Source of the DNA: Microcebus murinus
Lineage: Eukaryota > Chordata > Mammalia > Primates > Cheirogaleidae
Length of the DNA: 64,000 nucleotides
Direction of reading: 5' to 3'
NCBI RefSeq assembly: GCF_040939455.1
Contig: NC_134109.1
Span: 51,426,001 to 51,490,000 of the forward strand
Shown: one piece after another, positions 1 through 58,056 of the stretch
Numbering within the stretch: position 1 is the stretch's first letter
How the letters are laid out: each line of letters starts with the position of its first letter
Program-made: the position numbers and the translations under genes
Notes under the pieces: model-generated
What the model saw: the letters and a program-made list of their open reading frames with translations, nothing else
Database searches by the model: none
Told to the model about the DNA's origin: nothing

Positions 1-251
1 TTGCAAGGAGCATCTGGTCCAATTAAACAAAGCACTAATATTCTGTTCAATTATATATTGCTGCACATTTGATGTGTTAAAAGATATATAACATCTGCTC
101 TTGGTAGGAGAGGGTTTTTTCATGAGAAGCAGTGGTAGTAGGCAACCATTATGTGTTTATAGTTACAGCCTAGGACACATCTGAACCAGTGTTCCTAAGG
201 CAATGAGCTAAGACTTTTAAATCTATGGAGTTGGCAATTTCTATCCAGAAC

Positions 252-580
252 CTAGGCCTCCCAAGAGGGTATCATACCAGGCGCGACGTCTACGGTTGCA
301 TTATATGGCGGGCTCCCTTCCCATCTTGTTAAATTTTGTCCTTTTACTGTACCATTAACAACACAATAAGGTTGATTAGCCGGGCAAGTGAGGGAGTCCT
401 GTTGGCAACCCTTCGTGGAATTCTTCCAACCCCATTGAAGGAAAATGGGGCTAGTCTGGTTACTATCGGCAATTGAGTTCTGGGGGTCCAGGCTTTGATG
501 CAGGCGATCATCCATAGCAGGAGGCAAAGGATCAAATTGTGTAAAAACAATTGATTAGTGGGGTACATTTTAAGAAACAT
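252..580 (-). pseudogene. ERV env 5' fragment, frameshifted
   Basis: Two overlapping - strand frames cover this stretch. The upstream one begins with a hydrophobic stretch (NLILCLLL) like a signal peptide. The downstream one is rich in N-glycosylation sequons (NQT, NST, NGT, NLT, NAT) and cysteines, as in a retroviral surface subunit. A frameshift separates them, and the second frame stops near 252. Position after integrase supports env. No fusion peptide or transmembrane subunit is in the window. Confidence is limited because env is poorly conserved. Confidence 0.5.
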
Positions 581-639
581 TTGGGAAGGCTTTTTAATAT
601 CTGATTATCTTAATTACTGCAAGGCCAAGAACAAGTTGT

Positions 640-1230
640 CCTTTTAATGGCCTGCAGAGGATCCCATCTTTCTTAATTTTTCTTTTAGTAGTCTATTTAT
701 GCGTTTAATTAGTCCAGCAGCTTGTGGATAATATGGAATGTGATATATTTACTCAATATTATTTTCCTCACAATATTCGTCAATTTGCCCTTAAAATGGG
801 ATTCATTCTCATTCCGAATCTGTAACGGTGTACCATAACACAGAGTGAGAACATCCAGAGTTCTAATTGTGTTGTTCTGTGTGGCCTGCTTATATGCACA
901 GGCTACAGTGACTCCTGAATATGTGTCCACACAGGTGCAAATATATTTGCATCCCTTAGATTGGGGCAAAGGCCCAATATAATCTATTTGCCAAATTTGA
1001 GCAAGTGCTGTACCCCGCATTAATTCTCCAGTTACGATCTTAGGTAGTGGTCTATGCTCATCTAATTGACATGTGGTACATCATTTTTTTGCAGTTTTTA
1101 AATCAGATAAAGGGACACTTCTTCCCCAGTCCTGGGCCCAACTGTGCATAGCGGCAGAGCCTGCATGTCCTGTCTTGTGATGAATCTATCGTGCAAAGGC
1201 TAGTGCTTTGTCACTGTTGGGAGTAGACTG
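640..1230 (-). pseudogene. ERV integrase remnant
   Basis: The - strand translation shows an HHCC-type zinc-binding region around 1070-1190 (HHKTGH upstream, CTTC downstream). The core domain follows, with WQIDYIGPLP and CVDTYSG. The first catalytic Asp is in the DYIGPLP block. The second block reads ENESHFKG where an Asp-Asn-Gly is usual, so the second catalytic Asp looks lost. Stop codons interrupt the zinc finger and the frame ends near 709. The tail is degraded. This is a non-functional remnant. Confidence 0.75.
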
Positions 1231-1790
1231 TTCCACTTCAGCTATGGCTGCTAGACAATCTGCATCAGCATTATACTTACGTTCCACTGAGGTCTTCTTT
1301 GCATGAGCATCTACATGGAACACAGACAGGTTAGTGGTCTTAGCAATTTCCATATATCTTTTAAAATATAAGCTCCCCAGAGGTCTTTATCATGGATTTT
1401 TTATTGATCTTTTTTCCATTTAGGCATCTAAGTGCCTAAACCTTTGGCCACAGCTCATGAATTAGTGAAAATATGGCACTCTTTGTCCCTTTCAAAATTC
1501 ATGGCCTGGTAGTCTGCTTATAATTCAGCAAATTGACTGCTTTCCCCTTTGCCACTGGTTTCCAAGACCATTTTTGTTATGGGGTTATAGGCTACCGCTT
1601 TCCAATATCTGGTATTTCTAAGATACCGGGCTGAGCCATCAGTGAACCAGGCATGTTTTTTCTGTTTAGCTGAGAGGGAATTATAGCCATGATTATATAC
1701 TATGGGGGAGTTGACTCTTTCTATTACAATTGGCTGAAAATCATCTTTAATTGGGGCTTCAATTACTTGTTTATGTAAGGCTAGCACCCC
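1200..1790 (-). pseudogene. ERV RNase H / connection remnant
   Basis: The - strand frame at 1518-1787 contains WFTDGSA, the first catalytic-Asp motif of retroviral RNase H, after a connection-like stretch. A second block with CLAAIAEVEQ, around 1210-1265, reads into the integrase zinc finger. The two are separated by stops and frameshifts. It lies between the RT start and integrase, as expected for pol. Confidence 0.65.
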
Positions 1791-1879
1791 TGAGGGCCCT
1801 ATTTTAGCTCTATTCTGGATATACCATTTTTGGTCAATTATCCAGTTTTATGCCTAGTATGTTGCTAGTAATTGTTGTT

Positions 1880-2170
1880 TAAAAGGGGACACTTATTTTG
1901 TTTCACTTCCGGCACACCTTTTTGCCTGGAAATTGAAAGGAGAGAACTCGTTTAGAGTCCTGTTTTTACCATCTAAGAGCCGTCAGTTTTCTTTACCAAA
2001 TGCTGGCCAGAACATCATTTTAAACAGCGAAATTATGGGGATCATCACATTAGCATTTACATAGTTTTTAAATAGTCTGAATGATTATAGCATATCCTCC
2101 AGGGATTTTATATACTTACAATTAATAGTCTTTTCTGGTTCAGGCAAATGAATAAGATTGATTAACACTT
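1880..2170 (-). pseudogene. ERV reverse transcriptase N-terminal fragment
   Basis: A short - strand stretch near 1975-2005 reads VKKTDGS, the fingers-subdomain motif found early in retroviral RT. It sits between protease-like and RNase H-like remnants. The palm with the YxDD catalytic box is not seen. The distance to the RNase H motif is only a few hundred bases, so most of RT has been deleted. Frames are broken by stops. Confidence 0.5.
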
Positions 2171-2199
2171 TTCCACAATCACTAAAAACACCTTTAGGG

Positions 2200-2460
2200 C
2201 CCGAATAGCAAAATAGCAGGTTTTATTATTTAGTTTTAGTAACATGCCCCTTAATATGTCAATTCTAATGATATATTCAGGAATGGGGACAACAATTACT
2301 GAGTATTCTTGGCGTGGAAAATTTTCTATATTCATAGTAACTTTAATTTGCTTAGCAGGGACTTTATGGCCTCCCAGAAGGGATAGATTCCAGCGGGGGG
2401 AGCAATAGGGAACAGAACATTAAAAGGGGTTATTACTCTCTTTTGCCTTTTTTTTTTCAC
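2200..2460 (-). pseudogene. ERV protease C-terminal remnant
   Basis: The - strand frame shows IPEYIIRIDILRG, which resembles the C-terminal hydrophobic block of retroviral aspartic proteases (usually IIGxDIL). A Gly to Arg change is apparent at the conserved turn. The DTG active-site motif could not be found upstream. It lies directly after gag in the expected order. Confidence 0.5.
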
Positions 2461-2503
2461 ATTCACCCGGGTTTACTAGCTTTACTTTGTCTTGATACAA
2501 CTG

Positions 2504-3825
2504 CTACATATCCTTTGTAGGGATCCCATCTAGCTTGTTGGGGGACATTCCTGCCCTTAGCAGGGCCTGAAACATTTTCTTACGGGAGGCCTGGTTGGCA
2601 TTATTCCTCCAGGAGGAGGATTCATGATACTGTTCGGAATTGTTCCTCTCATTATGGTTCCAATCTCCCATGTCTCCTACTTCTGACATTTTCTCCAGGA
2701 CTTGTTTTATGGGCTGGCCCATCTCTGCCAGCAGCAGGGTCATCATTAAATGCTTGTATGCTGGAGGAACAGTAGGGACAATCAGGTTACCATGGCAGTC
2801 ATGGGATTCAGCAGATATTGATCTGCATTTCCCATCATCACTGCAGTTTTCATAGCCTCTTCTTTTAAGCGATAGATTCCGTCCCTCAAAGTATACCACG
2901 GACGGGTTTCCACCAGCTATGATGCATCGGTGGGGAATTGGGCAGTGCAACCTGTAGCCGCTAAGTCTAGCAGAGTGGTCATGGCTCCACCTGAGTGTTG
3001 ATGATCACAGATTGCAGTCTGCACAAAAGGGTTATTGGACACAGTGACAAAATGGAAAGCATCCACATGATCTATCTGGATGCCTCCTGCTCCAGTATCT
3101 GCTATTCTAGTCATGCAGTCCAACAATTTCTCCCCTTGCTTCTGAGTAAACTTAGACAATATGTTATTAATTTCTTGTTGGGAGAAATCCTCATTAATTA
3201 TCAAGAAGTCCCTCTGTCCCCCGTTAGTAATATGCTCCTGTCACCACTGCAGGAGCTTAGCCTGCAGGGCGGGAGGATACTTTTTCTGATCATATTTTCT
3301 AGCCTCGTCATCCAAATCATCCTAGTTCATATCATCATCATCTGTATCAACCCAGATATCTCCATCCCACTTGTCTGGGTCCCAATCAGCCCTAGCAGTG
3401 GCAATGACTATATGTACCTTGTTGGGGTTAACTTTCCCCCGTCTCTTGTTGTATTTGTACTGGATGCAGCGGACGGCTGATTTTTTGGCCACACTCTGAT
3501 ATCCCTGCACCTGATCTCCCAAAATAAAATTCTGACGTTGCAGCATAGCAAGTTTACTCTGTAACTCAGCATTCTCTTTCTCTAAAGTACTCTTTTCCTG
3601 GATTAAATCATTCACTCTCTGACACATGCCCCGGTATGCAGACGGTAAGATCCAGCCACACAGCGCCACAGCCATAAGTTCCCCTCCTTTCTCCACGGGA
3701 ACAGTTTTAAGGACCTCTATTACTTGGGGCGGGCTAGCTTCTCGCAGCCTACCGTCCCAGTGTTCAAGTGGCATTGCTTCAGTGGTCATGCGGGTTCTGC
3801 TGACTACACCAATTTGCATTGATAA
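2504..3825 (-). pseudogene. ERV gag remnant in three frames
   Basis: Three - strand open segments (3322-3819, 2917-3204, 2504-2950) form one broken gag. The first has a coiled-coil segment (IQEKSTLEKENAELQSKLAM, about residues 85-110) and then a basic YNKRRGK patch and an acidic end with WD and DDDD runs. The last ends in a hydrophilic tail without a CX2CX4HX4C knuckle. Assignment rests on position between LTR and protease and on overall character. I cannot name the viral family. The ATG near 3819 is the first in frame. Confidence 0.6.
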
Positions 3826-3904
3826 TCAATTTTATCAATAGCTGTGCAAAGACTTTTTGCAATTTAAGCTCGATCCGCAGGACACACCACAAGCCACACC
3901 AGTT

Positions 3905-4500
3905 TTAGGTTTAGTTGTATTTATTAGGAAAAGAGAAAGGAAAAGTAAAGGGATTACTCAGAGTGTAGTAAGAAAATAAGCAAAGAGAAAGTATCAGTCA
4001 TACCACTAGGACCTCATCATCATCAGCACTGGAAGTCAATCATCATGGGTAAGTCTCAGGCAGTGGTAAAGGCAACAACACGCTGGGATATCAAGCAGGC
4101 AGGCAGCTGCACTCTGAGATGCTAGACAGAGAAACCATGGCGGCTGGGGGACTTTTTATGCTGTTTGTATAGTGGTCTGAACAAAGAAGGCTCAGTGCCA
4201 AAAAAGGGCAAATGCTCTGGTCACCTGCGGTCCGGATCTGGCCAGGGCCTGCACGTGACTGGTCTCACATAACAGTTCTGGGCATGAGTCCAGGATAAAC
4301 ACGCTCAGACAGCCTAGGATAAACATTCCCAGGCACATAGCCCAGAGCTATTAACTCTCATTTCCTCAAGAAGTGGCCAACTTCTCCAGGGGATGGGTGC
4401 ATACCTTGAGCCTCATAAGCTTATATGACCCTGAGCAGGCCTTAACATTCTGTACCTCAGTACACATCCTTATATAAATTCCTGTTATCATTCACCCTGG
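3905..4500 (-). repeat. Probable 5' LTR of the ERV
   Basis: Upstream of gag on the - strand is a non-coding block with LTR-like parts. There is an AATAAA (TTTATT on +, about 3920-3926) near the U5 side and an ATAAAAA TATA-like box near 4150. A region rich in short direct repeats lies further upstream, around 4300. Boundaries are approximate because I could not fix the TG...CA ends. A stretch ending CCA near 3880-3900 could be the tRNA-primer site, but the tRNA is not identified. Confidence 0.5.
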
Positions 4501-4509
4501 AGCATGCTG

Positions 4510-5095
4510 CCTATTTGCCACTTCTCACATAAGTGGCTAATTAAAAAAATAAAAGTCTGTGATTCTGAGTGTCTGCCCTTAATATTTCAGGGTTCTAATT
4601 TGCCTAAATCTGGGAGCCATGACTATCTCCATCACCAGGCACAGAAACTTCTTACACCTCAATTTGAGATACTTTGAAGGTTTTCAAATTCCCTCCATCC
4701 CACAAAGTGTATTTCATATACGCTGTTTAGTTCATATTTTAAGTCTGGCTTTTCCTACAAACTTAGTGCAAGTCCATGTCCAGTCATTTTCTCATTATGC
4801 CGTACAGGCCAGAAACTCTTTATCCATGTAGAATTTGCTTGCCTTCCCCCTACCTCCAATCAGTTTCGTTTCCTTACTTGCATTCATTTTGCTGTTTTAA
4901 ATTTATATTTTGGATTCTGAATATTCATTGTGCAGAAAATTTAGTAGCTACAGGATTTAGAAAAGGGGATTGCAAAAGTCACTTGAAAATTAATCCATTA
5001 CAATCTTTTCAGTCCAGTATTCTAAGTCTTAACAAGGTAATGAGACACATGACACTAGGAAGTCGAATACTTTTTCTTAGATGAAGTATAAAATT
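4510..5095. other. Unassigned non-coding spacer
   Basis: AT-rich sequence between the retroviral LTR and an Alu. Short open frames are present but have no recognisable domain or start context. I see no repeat family I can name. Confidence 0.4.
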
Positions 5096-5109
5096 AAAAG
5101 CAGCTCTCT

Positions 5110-5440
<331 letters not shown>

Positions 5441-5455
5441 CAGCTCTCTTATGCC

Positions 5456-5720
5456 TGTTAGGTTGGGAACCCGAAAAATATCAGAAAGCCTGTCAGTTGC
5501 AGCCACTCCGGCACTCCTATCCCCTCTGATAAGGACTAAACGATCCCTCTCCCCTATCTCTGCAGGTACTGCTCTCCTCCCGGAAAAACCCAAGACTTGC
5601 CCCTACCTCGTCGTGGACCCTTTTTCGCCTCCACCCATCTACACCCAGATGCTCAAAATAAAACAGCATTTTACTACACATAAGGCTTCGTGTGTCTCCC
5701 TCTGGGCTGGGGACCTAACA
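5456..5720 (+). repeat. Solo LTR-like element, 265 bp
   Basis: It starts TGTTAGGT and ends ACCTAACA, a perfect 8-bp inverted terminal pair of the TG...CA type. An AATAAA near 5656 is followed by a GT-rich R/U5-like end, so the sense is +. No matching 4-6 bp target duplication is visible at the ends (ATGCC on the left, GTTGC on the right), so it may be old or recombined. It lies roughly 0.9 kb upstream of the MIS18BP1 promoter. Confidence 0.65.
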
Positions 5721-6250
5721 GTTGCAAACGCTGATTGGGGGAGGAGGGACAGAATTCATGCAAAGACAATGCAGAATTGGAGTTGGATGGGGTTCAGGGC
5801 TAAAAACACCTATCACCGCTTTGCTCCAAAACAAACGAGGCGCTCTACACAACGCCAGCGACTGGCGCTGAGCCGACGCATACACACTGTACTCCGCAGC
5901 GGCTCGTCAGAGCAGAGCATCACTGTGTACAGTCTAAGTCTAAGGCGGGACTCGCTCAGAAACGGACCACTGTGAGAAACTGCATCGCAACCCAAAGTTG
6001 TCGAGATTAATGCTTTTAGGATCTGAGACGAGACATGTTAAAAAACCAAAGAACTCCCACACAATTCCTGAGGGAAGAGCTCAAACTAACATACCGTGCG
6101 TGCGTAACTTTACAGTCAGTCCATTATTCCCTCAAGAACGAAACATACTTTCTCGGCCTCAAGTACATAAATACATGGCGGACCGAGAAAACTAGCAGTC
6201 CTCTACAAACCATTCAGTACGCCATTTTCCTCAACAATGGAAGGAACGGA
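5721..6250. other. CpG-rich promoter shore
   Basis: Non-repetitive sequence with rising CpG density, for example 5830-5910. A YY1-like GCCATTTT is at about 6221-6228. No protein domain is evident in the open frames here, and I see no clear splice sites. It probably belongs to the upstream regulatory region of MIS18BP1. Confidence 0.45.
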
Positions 6251-6870
6251 TAGCTAATTGCTATTAGTAAGTGCAGCCTGTAGGGAAGGAGGGTAGCCGG
6301 GTAGGGCCAAACTTAAGAACTGCAGTTGCGCGGGAGTGCGCTTGCAGCCTGCGACGTGACTTCTCCACGCAGAGCATTCCGGGAGGAGTGGCGGAACGAA
6401 GAGTGGGCACGTGCCCTAAGCAGACGAAACGAACTTTGAGGACTAAAGGAGCGCGACCCATACCTGTGACAGCTTAAGGTCACCCACTTTTTGTGGACAC
6501 ACCATTGTCCACGCGACACGGAGACAGCCTCCACTTTTCTTAAGTCCGGGTGTGACGCACGGTGATGACGCAGTTCCTAAGCGCACCAATTGCGGGCTGG
6601 CTGGAGGGCGGACTCTTCAAATTTGAATTCCCGAACTGTTGGTGTTAGGGAACCTGAGTGGGAAAGTGAGCGTCTGCTGGGGGTGAACAGCGCGGGGCAG
6701 GCTCCGACATGGGCTTGGGACGCTAACCCTGGGTTGTCCGGCTTCTTCTTCGCTCGAAGCCGAATCCAGACTGCTGCAGTCTCGCCTTGCCAGGCCCTTC
6801 ACCCAAGGTGCGTGCTCCCCTCGCCTCCCGCCGCGGGTCACCGCCAGCGGTGCGGCTCCCAGCCCTTTCA
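6250..6870 (+). promoter_or_regulatory. MIS18BP1: CpG-island promoter of MIS18BP1
   Basis: The most CpG-rich stretch of the window, with no TATA box. A CCAAT box is at 6586-6590. About 32 bp downstream is TTTGAA (6622-6627), a match to the CHR (cell-cycle genes homology region), inside the palindrome TTCAAATTTGAA (6616-6627). Two TGACGCA-type half sites (about 6552-6572) resemble CREB/ATF sites. NF-Y CCAAT boxes about 30 bp upstream of a CHR are the known architecture of DREAM/MMB-controlled G2/M genes, which suits a CENP-A loading factor. The start site is inferred to be about 6630-6670. Confidence 0.7.
6640..6807 (+). other. MIS18BP1: MIS18BP1 exon 1, 5' UTR (start approximate)
   Basis: A non-coding first exon is placed here because a good donor, AAG|GTGCGT, follows at 6808 inside the CpG island. 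The next supported exon (11091) needs an upstream partner. The 5' end is a guess from the promoter motifs. Other GT sites in the island could be used. Confidence 0.45.
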
Positions 6871-7329
6871 GCATCTTGGCTCATGCGGTCTTTTGTAGAT
6901 TTTTGGCTTTGGCAGTGAGTTCACCACTGTACAGTCACTCGGTGTGTATATGTTGCGTGTGTCCTGGAAGTTATCAAGAGAGTAGAACACTACTGCTCAG
7001 ATTCATGCCGATGGTGAGCGCTCTAGGTCTTTGTTGTAAAATCACTTCTAGGAAGAAAATAAGACTCATTAGAATGATTACCAAGTAGGAAAATTGTGTG
7101 TGCCAGAGCCTTAATTTCCTTTTCTTCAAACTGGAAACAACAGCAGTACTTAACTCTTAAGAGTTGCTGTAAAATTATATTGTGGCTGGCATGTAGTAAA
7201 TACTAAATATTGGCTGTTATTACCACATATATATTTGCATTCCTATGTAGATGTGTCTGTAGGGAAAAAAATTAGAAGAGGAATTTGTGTCAATGGTATG
7301 CAGACCTATATTTTGAAATTAATCTTTAC

Positions 7330-7590
7330 CAATATGATAAGAAAAAGAAATCTCACTGTTTTAATTAGTATCTCTTCATTGATTACCAAAGTTGGGTGTT
7401 GACTCATTTATTGGCCTTTTCTATTTTTTCTATTAATTGCCTTTCATGTCCTTTGGCTATTTTCTGTGTTGATCATTTTTTTAATTGATTCATTAGGTCT
7501 TTTTGAATGTTATATAAATTAACCCTTTGCCATATGTGGTGCATATTTTGTTCAAGGGCTTCACTTGCATGTTAACTTAAAATCTTCTTA
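7330..7590 (-). mobile_element. Old L1 (L1M) fragment, antisense
   Basis: The sequence resembles the antisense of L1M 3' regions, with TTGGCCTTTTCTATTTTTTC and ATTAACCCTTTGCCATATG. It is diverged, and the subfamily and limits are uncertain. Confidence 0.45.
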
Positions 7591-7611
7591 TTTTCCCCTA
7601 ACTCGACCTTC

Positions 7612-7730
7612 CAGTTTTGTTTTGTTTTTTGGGGTTTTTTTGGTAGAGATAGGACTCACTATGTTACCCAGGCTGACCTCAGCCTCCTAAAGTGCTGGGA
7701 TTACAGGCATTAGCTACCATGCCTGTCCAC
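7612..7730 (-). repeat. Partial Alu/monomer, antisense
   Basis: Reads GTAGAGATAGGACTCACTATGTTAC and later AAGTGCTGGGATTACAGGC, the reverse of an Alu left arm. About 115 bp, diverged and without an inner linker. Confidence 0.75.
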
Positions 7731-7918
7731 CCTTCCTGTTTTGATTAGTGTGCTCTGGGATTTTTGACTGTTTCCATTATAAAAATTATTATTACTACTG
7801 CTACCACTGCAGTAAATTCTTAGGAAAACTTTCAGCAATCTTTTTGAGAAGAGGAATAACAGTTACATTCAGGGCCATATGCATGACAATTGTTTAGCCT
7901 TCGTTCTGTGTTTACATA

Positions 7919-8238
7919 TAGAGTCATGTGTCACTGGGATATGTCATGAGAAGTGCATCCTTAGGTGATTTCATCATTGTGAAAACATCAGTGTACTTAT
8001 GAAAACCTAGATCATAGCCCTTTGCTCTTAGGCCACAAACCTGCACAGCATGTAACTAAACTGAATACTGTGGGCAGTTGTAACACAATAGTATTTGTGT
8101 GTCTAAACATACCCAAATATAGAAAAGGTATAGTAAAATACTTTAATATTATATTAAAAATTTTATAAACTTATGGGCCCACTGTAATATATGTGGCCTG
8201 TTGTTGACCTCAACATCATTATGCAGTGCATGACTGTA
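7919..8238. mobile_element. MER8-like Tigger MITE
   Basis: It begins AGTCATGTGTCACTG and ends AGTGCATGACTGTA, imperfect inverted ends typical of the MER8 Tc1/mariner-Tigger MITE. Internal phrases such as CTGCACAGCATGTAACT and GTTGTAACACAATAGTATTTG match that family as I know it. It is about 320 bp and considerably diverged. Confidence 0.7.
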
Positions 8239-8239
8239 C

Positions 8240-9490
8240 TATATAAATGCTTATAGCCAGGCTTTTCATAAAATGGTTTTCCCATTCCTGAATCTTTATG
8301 TTGAGTAAATAGAAATTATTTTCTAAGTATATCAGCATTTGTTAGTTTTCAGAATAAGTTATAAAGATTAGATTTTTTCAGACAACTTTAAGTAGTTAAT
8401 GAATATAGAAGCATACCATTTTTTAATTATATTCTCCAGTCTGAGGAGGAACTAACAATTTCTTGTTAGGTCAGGTGTGCTTGGTCTTCAGAACACACTG
8501 TTCTTTCCTCAACTTGAGGGATGCCACTTAGTGAATCCCCTTTGTTTAATGTCTGTCTATTTCATCAGAGGCTTTAAGCATTAATGATATGTTTTCTTTG
8601 TTTTGCTCTTTTAACTAAAAGGAAAATGGGGCTTCAGGTCTTTCTTGGGTGACCTATACTCAGTAGTTGGGTTTTTCTTCTGTGTCTATTCTGTAAAGCA
8701 TCTGTGGTCAGAGGAAATCCTAGATAATTTTTTTCCTCTGCATTCTTTCTTCTACCAACTGCTGTCAAATATGGGCAGTTTTTTGGCTTATATAGAGTTG
8801 CTGTTTATCACATAGTGAGAAAGAAGGGCTCCTAGAGGAACTCTCTGTGTCTTTGGGAGGGAGAGTAGAATTTGAAGAATTTTCAGAATCTTGACTACTC
8901 ACTTTTAATCCTACTATTGCCTGAATTGGGGGCAAAGGGATGTTGGGGAACATGGAGGTAAGGAGCTCTATGCTGGTTCTTGGAGCCTTTCAATGTGAAC
9001 ATACTTACCTGCCTTAGAAGGGAAATAGTTCTGTATATCTAGTATAGATTGGGCATGTTTTCAGTCCTGCTAGCTTATTTGCAGTTTTTCCTTCCTGTTT
9101 AGCATTTCATTAGGCTCTGAGGAATTGAAATTGTATAAACCTAAGCGTTCTTTGCCATTTTTCCCTGCAACTGCCTAGTTTATTCATTTTTGTTTTTGAG
9201 AGATGGTACAGCTTTACTGCTATTTAAAGTGAATGGCTAATGAGTATTATAACTCCCAGCACAAGATTCCTTACACCAAGCACAATGATGAACATATAAA
9301 CATATGCATTAATACATACTTGCTGGATTGACATTCTGTGGGAGAATTACAATGGTTTTTGTGTTACCAGAGTTGGGGTATCCCAAGATACACTTCCTGG
9401 TCAGCTGTTGTTACAGAGCAATATTTTTCTTCTTTTCTCTCTTATATTATAAATTATTGGATAAAATAGTACTTTGTATATGAATTTTTA
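8240..9490. other. Unassigned intron 1 sequence
   Basis: No recognisable repeat family, RNA gene or coding exon was found in this stretch. Confidence 0.35.
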
Positions 9491-9497
9491 AAATATT

Positions 9498-9642
9498 CAC
9501 TCTCCATAGAGACTGTTAAAAATTGCCTATGCTAACTATATTTGCAAGTCATCACAGCAGGGTATTGGGAAAAGTTTTCAATTAGTGGTGATCTTACCTT
9601 GGATAAATCTCATTGGCTATGATATTGCCACTGTACAAAGCT
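9498..9642 (-). pseudogene. RNU4 pseudogene: U4 snRNA pseudogene, full length
   Basis: The reverse complement starts AGCTTTGTACAGTGGCAATA and continues through the U4 5' stem-loop region and GAAAACTTTTCCCAATACCC to the 3' stem-loop AGTCTCTATGGAGA. It therefore covers all 145 nt of U4. Many substitutions, some in the U4/U6-pairing part, indicate a non-functional copy. No upstream PSE or long A tail is obvious. The insertion mechanism is therefore unclear, though truncated-tail L1 mobilisation is usual for snRNA pseudogenes. Confidence 0.93.
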
Positions 9643-10067
9643 GTATGTGAATTTTTAACTTATTTATTTCTCACAGAAGTTACTGTACATAAAGACACTT
9701 AATGTCTTTTGGCTTGACTACATTAGTATTTTTTGTTATAGGCTTTTTATATTTATATGATGTCAAAAACTGATTGGAATAATTATAAATTCAGTGATAA
9801 GAGATGCTATAAATCTAGAATTAGTAAGTTCCAGGCTTCTTGAATTGAAATATTTGCCAAGTATTACTGAATGCAACTGTATGGTTCCTCACCTGGAATC
9901 TTAATTTCTAGGTGTGGAAAATAAAATTTATTATTGTAAAGTAAAAACAAGTCTAAAACTATGTAAGCTCAAGTACATGGTTTCCTCTAAAAACTGTAAA
10001 TAGCATTACATTTTTTAAAAATTACACTTAATTTTTTATTTAAGGGTTTTTTCAACTAAGACCTTTT

Positions 10068-10402
<335 letters not shown>

Positions 10403-10517
10403 AAGACCTTTTAATTTAAGTGTTCTGGAGCAAAAATCACCAGGATTAGGATTATTTAAATAATTGAATGGATTTTTTAGCTTTATTAGATCATTGTAGC
10501 TGCTGCTTTAAAATTTA

Positions 10518-10621
10518 TGTGCCTAGCTCGGATGGTTTTAGCTCAGGAGTTCAAGACCAGCCTGAGCAAGAGCGAGACCCCATCTCTACTAACAAAATGG
10601 AAAGAAATTAGCTGGACAACT

Positions 10622-10657
<36 letters not shown>

Positions 10658-10850
10658 AAAAATATATATATATATAAATTAGCCAGGCATGGTGGCGCGT
10701 GCCTGTAGTCCCAGCTACTCAGGAGGCTGAGGCAGGAGGATCGCTTGAGCCCAGGAGTTTGAGGTTGCTGTGAGCTAGGCTGATGCCACGGCACTCACTC
10801 TAGCCTGGGCAACAAAGCGAGACTCTGTCTCAAAACAAAACAAAACTGTA
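10518..10850 (+). mobile_element. Alu, 5'-truncated
   Basis: Starts within the left arm (AGCTCAGGAGTTCAAGACC) and ends CTGTCTCAAAAC. Its linker carries a long A/AAAG run and a TA run (about 10621-10675). Confidence 0.9.
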
Positions 10851-11167
10851 CGTCTGCATTATATGCATGTTATACTAAAGACCAAATTGCATATTATTGT
10901 TGAAAGAAAATAAAAATGAGACTTTAACAAAAAAAATAAAATCTTACTCTAATTTGTAAGCTATAGATTATTCAGTGTTACTGTGAACCAGTTAAACATT
11001 TTCATTAGTGTAATGTTGTGGAAAGCAAATAAACTTTAAACTTTTTCTATACCAAAGCATGATAAAGGTTGATTTCACATTGAATTACAGGTGTCTTTGG
11101 ATCCCTGCTGAAGTTCTGTCCTGAAAATTGTGCTTAAGTGGAACTTTGTTGCTATTGTCTTACCAAG

Positions 11168-58056
<46,889 letters not shown>

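Larger units (their letters stand above)
1..4500 (-). mobile_element. Decayed endogenous retrovirus, 5' part, running leftwards out of the window
   Basis: On the - strand the order is LTR, gag, protease, RT start, RNase H, integrase and env start, which is proviral order. The window edge cuts it inside env, so no 3' LTR is seen. Every reading frame is broken by stops and frameshifts, and most of RT is missing. Gag has an N-terminal coiled coil. I see no Cys-His zinc knuckle in its C-terminal part and no obvious major homology region. That fits spumavirus-related or class III lineages better than gamma- or lentiviruses, but the class is inferred and not proven. The element is upstream of the MIS18BP1 promoter and transcribed away from it. 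Confidence 0.8.

Noticed and set aside
3870..3905. Defined tRNA primer-binding site
   Set aside because: A CCA-ending T-arm-like stretch is present, but I could not match it to a specific tRNA or to a firm LTR end.
1..4500. Endogenous lentivirus, known from some lemurs
   Set aside because: Gag lacks zinc knuckles, and the integrase and RNase H words do not look lentiviral. No accessory gene signs.
5451..5975. A 174-codon + strand open frame upstream of the promoter
   Set aside because: It starts inside an LTR-like repeat and runs into the CpG-rich shore. No domain or conserved composition. High GC lowers stop frequency, so it is likely chance.
11138..11167. Upstream start extending MIS18BP1 by ten codons
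   Set aside because: The codon at 11138 is GTG and is preceded directly by an in-frame TAA. The first ATG is at 11168.
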